Assembly (NCBI GenBank): GCA_947652605.1
Contig: OX393579.1
Coordinates: forward strand, 47,374,970 to 47,438,969
Direction of reading: 5' to 3'
Source: Elmis aenea
Lineage: Eukaryota > Arthropoda > Insecta > Coleoptera > Elmidae
Length of the DNA stretch: 64,000 nt
Under the pieces are notes generated by a model. That model ran no database searches. It saw only the letters and a program-made list of their open reading frames with translations, and was not told the origin of the DNA. Made by a program: the position numbers and the translations under genes. Shown here piece by piece: positions 59,845 through 64,000 of the stretch. Numbering within the stretch: position 1 is the first letter of the stretch; each line of letters starts with the position of its first letter.

Positions 59845-60533
59845 TTATAAATGGTTCAATAGGGTAAGATAACATATTAATTTTAAAGAATACGGGCTAG
59901 TTTTAAAAGAATACCCCTTAATTCTATCTAAATATTTTTGTTTGCGTTGATGAGTTCCAAAATGTTTGAGTATACATTTTGTTGATGGTGTGCTTATAAA
60001 ACGGAATTTTTCAAATTCTAAATCAAGAAAAATTGCATTTTTACAAATATCCAAGTCAAAGGTGTTTATAATTTTTAGCGCGTACACTTCTTGATTGAAT
60101 ATGTTATCCATATGAAAACAAATAACTTGAATTTTAATGCCTGAAATAACTCTTTTATATATAGTAAAAGAGTGTTTTACAATGTCGAGGTAAGAAGCGG
60201 GTTCTTTTAAACGCAATGATTTTACAATCTCATAATTATAAGTTTTCCCTATGTCGGAAAAGAGTTCGCGCTTTAATTTTAATCGCCGCCTTATTTTAGA
60301 TTTAATAAGTCGACAATTTAAATAAATGTCTACATCGTTAAAGGCGTTGGTTTTTTTAGCAAAAAAGTGGGGAACCCTCCCGCAATGCAGCCAAATTCAA
60401 ATTTCCGAGTCAAGTCGCGTACAAAAGCAAAAATTTCTCCGTATTGACGGAACTTTTGCACGTCGGTGAATATTTCGCTTATGAAATAGGTATATTTTAA
60501 TATATTTAAAAACTCGTCCATAGTGACGTCCAT
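59845..60533 (-). pseudogene. Nucleotidyltransferase-like protein, frameshifted at an A7 run
   Basis: The gene starts at ATG 60533 (MDVTMDEFLNILKYTYFISE). Its first frame runs to GCIAGGFPTFLLKK and then hits a stop a few codons on. A shift of one base at the run of seven A (60351-60357 on the plus strand as T) restores a second frame that begins TNAFNDVDIYL and runs to the stop at 59845. G-G-x-P (or G-G-S), about ten residues later N/D-D-V-D-hydrophobic, is the active-site pattern of the nucleotidyltransferase fold; its two Asp would bind metal. I infer the fold from that pattern only. The first frame and the second each show protein-like composition. It is a broken gene or a case of programmed slippage. 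Confidence 0.55.
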
Positions 60534-60707
60534 TTTTTGTTAGAACCTTTTCTTAAAAACAAAATAACATTATAAGATTACAGGAAATAATTTAAAAATC
60601 AGTTATTTTTACCTTTATCCAAATGTTGACAGCAAAGATTATACACACACATACAATATAATGCTTTCGTTGCCGAGATTACTATATGAATAATTGTGTC
60701 AAATGAT

Positions 60708-60905
60708 ATTATGCTCGGAGCTAATAAAAAAAAACGCTGCTTAAAGATTGGGATGACATCATGTTTTTGTTGTCGGCCGTCTGAATGATTATTACCCCTA
60801 TCTAAATTGCTCTTGGGGTGTCGGCACGTTTATTATGCTTGAAGCTAATAAACACGTGCCTTAAAGATTGGGGTGATATAACCCTATCTAATATTATGTT
60901 ATTTG
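60708..60905. repeat. Two copies of an intergenic motif block
   Basis: The block at 60708-60760 reads ATTATGCTCGGAGCTAATAA, a short A-run, then CTTAAAGATTGGGATGA. The block at 60832-60890 reads TATTATGCTTGAAGCTAATA, then CCTTAAAGATTGGGGTGATA and CCCTATCTAA. The phrase CCCCTATCTAAATTG also occurs between them. They lie upstream of the minus-strand nucleotidyltransferase-like gene (60533) and downstream of the 118-aa gene. They may be shared regulatory or packaging signals, or just repeated DNA. Confidence 0.75.
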
Positions 60906-61135
60906 GAATCTTTATATACGCTAAACCATGTGGTAGGTATGGGTATGTCGCAGAATTATAAAAATATTCATAGCACAAAGTTTTATTTTAACATATTATG
61001 CTAAATTTTACATTAGATAAACTTGTTATTATACTAAACATAGAACTATAAAATATGAATTCCATAGAGGGTAAAAAAAATGATCGACACTTATTGCTAG
61101 CAGATTACACTCGTATAAAAATAGTATTAAATAAA

Positions 61136-61492
61136 TTATGCACGATGAAATTGGACATTCATATATTCGATATTTGGCCATGGTCCATTGATTCCTGACG
61201 TGTTAGCATTTTTAAATATCTCGCTACATACCGCCTCAAACCAATCGTCGATATTCTCTTGATTCCTCCAGCCAAATATGTCCATATTTATTTGCATAAA
61301 GGTGCCAGAGTCGTTATCATCGCTAATGCGCATTGCCACATATACTTTCGGTTCAGTTTCTTCCACGTTAATCGGTTCAAGGTGTCTGACCAACTGGCGG
61401 AACTTGAACAGGAAATCGCCATCATCATAATTACCCTCTTCAGCTGTTAAAGACACTTCTTTCATCACACTGCACTGTTCTTCTTGGGCCAT
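61136..61492 (-). CDS. Unrecognised 118-aa acidic protein
   Basis: ATG at 61492 begins MAQEEQCSVMKEVSLTAEEG. The protein is acidic throughout, with FLFKFRQLVRHLEPINVEET, then KVYVAMRISDDNDSGTF and QINMDIFGWRNQENIDDWFE. It ends in NIEYMNVQFHRA. It has no signal peptide or membrane segment. I do not recognise a family. A third copy of the AGCTAATAA motif lies about 100 bases upstream of its start. The open frame is intact. The frame at 61440-61625 on the same strand is a shadow. Confidence 0.55.
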   Translation of the reverse strand: MAQEEQCSVMKEVSLTAEEGNYDDGDFLFKFRQLVRHLEPINVEETEPKVYVAMRISDDNDSGTFMQINMDIFGWRNQENIDDWFEAVCSEIFKNANTSGINGPWPNIEYMNVQFHRA

Positions 61493-61588
61493 TGTGCAGC
61501 TTATTAATAATTTTGAATTCGTTATTCTCGTTTATGTATAATGTTTTTGTTGTCGCGAGTTTAGTCAACATGTGATTGACCCCATATA

Positions 61589-61614
61589 ATATTACGCTTC
61601 GAGCTAATAAAAAC
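61589..61614. promoter_or_regulatory. Third copy of the AGCTAATAA intergenic motif
   Basis: Reads ATATTACGCTTCGAGCTAAT followed by AAAAAC, about 100 bases upstream of the 118-aa gene and 165 upstream of the zinc-finger polymerase gene. The motif recurs at 60708 and 60832. TATA-like sequence (CGTATATATTAAAAC) lies at 61741 before the polymerase gene. Function is not known; sharing between genes suggests a control element. Confidence 0.4.
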
Positions 61615-61777
61615 ATACAGATCATAAGACTAATATTTTATCGGCATAGGGAGAATAATATTCAAAACATGCGGGTCATAGGGCGATATTTTATCGTTAA
61701 GTTGCAGACAGTTTAAGCCGTAGAAAATTAAAACTATGTACGTATATATTAAAACTTATTAAAACAAGTGTTCAAAT

Positions 61778-64000
61778 ATGCGTTATATATGCTAAAAGTG
61801 TGGAAATAGTTTTGCTCGAAAATACGGCTTACACAGACATTTGCAAAATAGCCACTTAAAGTGCGATCTCAATTCTTGTAATGTTTGTGGAAGAACAATG
61901 CGAAAAGATAACATTAGGATCCATTTGAATACGCACGAGTCGCAAGACGGATGTCTTTGCGAAACGTGCGGAAGCTTTTTTTTGTCGCGAAGCGAATTTG
62001 ACGAGCATAAAATGCATCACGTTAATTCTGGTAAGTAATTTTATAATTAAAATCATTTCTATTAAATATTTTCTTTTATATTGGTTTATTTTTCAGAGAT
62101 ACAAACAGCAGGGCTTTGTGAGACATGCGGGGCCTTTTTTCCTTCGGGAGAAGAATTCCAGCTACATAAAGGCACACACATAAAATCCGGTAAGTAATTT
62201 ATTAATTTGTTATTGCCTGTTAGTACACAGTAGTAGTACCCGCAAGCATTTATTTTATTCATATTTTTATCGAGTCAACTGATTTTCGCAAGCATTCATC
62301 TCGCCTGCTGCATGCAAATATTTACTTTTTTTAAATATAACATTAAAACAACTGAATTAGACAAATTGTTTATTGAGGCTGTTTTTTGTTCAAGCGTCAT
62401 TAAAGAGGAAAACGCCCCCGTTGTCAACCTCCGACGAACCATCGTGTAGCGGCGAAGCAGGAATCGACACAAAAATTATTACCGACATCTGTAAAGTAGG
62501 ACTCGGCGTAAAAATTACCGATGTCGGTAAAGTAGGAGCCGACTCTGTAACAATGTGTGCCTGCTGTTCTGTAGAGGTTCCGACTAATAGATGGCTGCAC
62601 CATGTCAGAACTCTGAAGCATAAAAGGAATGTGGCCGCCCCCTATTCGCAAGATTTTATGCTGGTTAAAAGTTGCTTCAAAGAGCGTATTAAAACATTAA
62701 TTTATGAAAATAAAGACGAAACATGTTTAGAGCCTCGCCGGTTTTTAGAATTACTCGAGCAAATTTTACTAACAGAACTTCAAAAACAATTATTAAAACA
62801 CACAGCCTTTAAGTTTAATTTAGAGTTATTTGCTGAATATGTAAAACAGGCTGCGAACAATGAAGTCGATTTTTCTATAAAATCGTTTAACACAAAAATG
62901 CAGGTAATTTTAAACGCGTCCGAAATACAAACAGCTTTTAAATTAATGGCACAGGAAATTTTAGCTAAAATGGACGAATTTCAAGAGAAACTCAGTGGTT
63001 GGACGTTGATAATAATTCACCATTTGGAAGTAAATATTAATGAGTATAAACCGTTGCGAGGTTCTAATTATATTCCGCTAAATGCTTATTTAAAGCAGAA
63101 GCATGCGTGCGTGAACGTAAAAAATAATGACATATTCTGTTTTAAGTGGGCTGTAATATCCGCTGTGTGTATTGTTGAAACGAATGCGGACCGAATGTCG
63201 GCTTATCAAATATCGGATATAAGCGATGATAATATTAAATTGTCCAATAATGTATGCCTTAAATTCAAAGATTTAGATTTTCCGTTGCGCGTTGAAGACG
63301 TTTCAAAGTTCGAATTCTTGAATGCCAATATTAGCATAAATGTGTTTGGACTTGATAGCGCTAATTCTATTGTCGGACCATTTTATGCTACAAAAAATGA
63401 GAAACCCATTCATATTAATCTTTTATTTTTGCAAGACGACGAAAAGAGTCATTATGTTTGGATTAAACATATTTCGAGGCTGGTGAGAAGTCAATTAACA
63501 AAAAATTCGAAAAAAATACATTTGTGTAATTATTGTTTGATTCATTTTTCGTCTGTAGAACGTCTCGGCGAACATAGAAACGAATGCGGTAAAATTGTAA
63601 CGACTATGCCCGAAGAAGACAGCTGTTTTCTCGAATATAAATATATTAAACGCGAGCTCGAGACACCCTTTGTAATTTATGCAGATTTTGAATGTATTTT
63701 ACAAGACTTCGATACGTGCATTCCTCGGCCTACAGAATCTTCGACCGTCAATATGCAACAGCACATTCCGTGCGCATTCGCGTACTACATAAAAAGCAGA
63801 TTTGATGCTAGCTTAAACAAATTACGAATTTACAAAGGCGAAGATTCGGCCGAACAATTTGTCATATCTTTGGTGCATGATATAAAATATCTGTATAAAA
63901 ACCACCTGATGAATCCCAAGCCTCTGAGTCCTTTGACCAATGAGGAGCAAAAAATGTGTAATGAATCTACCGAATGTCATATATGCAAGCAGCCATTGGG
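61778..64000 (+). pseudogene. Zinc-finger / viral-type B-family DNA polymerase gene, three exons, 5' stop codon, runs off the window
   Basis: Exon 1 is 61778-62030 (donor CTG|GTAAGT), exon 2 is 62097-62189 (acceptor TTTTTCAG, donor CCG|GTAAGT), exon 3 starts at 62395 (acceptor TTTTTTGTTCAAG) and is open to the window end. Both introns are in phase 1, so the exons join in frame. Exons 1-2 encode C2H2 fingers (for example CNVCGRTMRKDNIRIHLNTH and CETCGAFFPSGEEFQLHKGTH). Exon 3 continues with another finger (CACCSVEVPTNRWLHHVRTL), a region with SGWTLIIIHHLEVNINEYKP and FCFKWAVISAV, a finger CNYCLIHFSSVERLGEHRNE, and the exonuclease I motif IYADFECIL (DxE at 63684-63692). This is the N-terminal half of a viral/organellar type-B DNA polymerase (PF03175 type), usually protein-primed. 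Polymerase motifs lie beyond the window. An in-frame TAA (61793-61795) breaks the first finger. Confidence 0.85.

Overview
The window looks like TE-rich, AT-rich euchromatin from an arthropod, most likely an insect. The evidence is one long exon of a host ionotropic glutamate receptor, metazoan GT-AG splice sites, and many piggyBac, hAT, mariner/Tc1 and LINE remnants typical of insect genomes. I see no bacterial-style operons and no rRNA or tRNA gene. I cannot name the species.

Layout. (1) 1-4,720: one host exon (2637-3320, NMDA-type glutamate receptor amino-terminal domain) between a palindromic foldback element upstream and a TIR element downstream. (2) 4.7-13.4 kb: AT-rich DNA holding a mariner remnant of the plant/Stowaway type (8521-9084), an insect-type mariner pseudogene (9813-10763), and next to it a 1.4-kb foldback element with tandem-repeat arms (10778-12186). 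(3) 13.4-26.3 kb: mariner-type palindromic elements, LINE 3' fragments, TTAA-flanked piggyBac-type elements (one nested in another) and a 2.25-kb TIR element with a broken DUF7869-like gene (21331-23580). (4) 28.9-38.9 kb: a second foldback with repetitive arms, a further copy of the palindromic family, several MITEs, and a tandem duplication of about 1.5 kb carrying two near-identical copies of that family. (5) 40.3-56.5 kb: two internally deleted piggyBac copies (one hit by a hAT MITE, the other inserted in a LINE), a long-armed mariner element, a 0.9-kb element with a 6-bp target duplication, and a hAT element nested in a mariner-like element whose empty relative lies at 24.66-25.28 kb.

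(6) 58.1-64.0 kb is different: compact, gene-dense and virus-like. It starts with an imperfect palindrome of about 300 bp and holds small ORFs on both strands. One encodes a protein with a nucleotidyltransferase-like motif, broken at a run of seven A. Another encodes a 178-aa protein that may bind nucleic acid. Last comes a three-exon gene joining C2H2 zinc fingers to a viral/organellar type-B DNA polymerase. The polymerase exonuclease I motif is visible and the gene runs off the window. I read this as the left part of an integrated linear DNA virus or a Polinton/adintovirus-like or bidnavirus-like replicon. It shows decay: a stop codon in the first zinc finger and a frameshift in the nucleotidyltransferase-like gene.

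The transposons are nearly all defective, and their nesting gives relative ages: LINE before piggyBac, piggyBac before hAT, mariner-like before hAT. The best candidates for something undescribed are the virus-like replicon, the plant-type mariner, and the subterminal palindromes shared by unrelated TTAA-flanked families.
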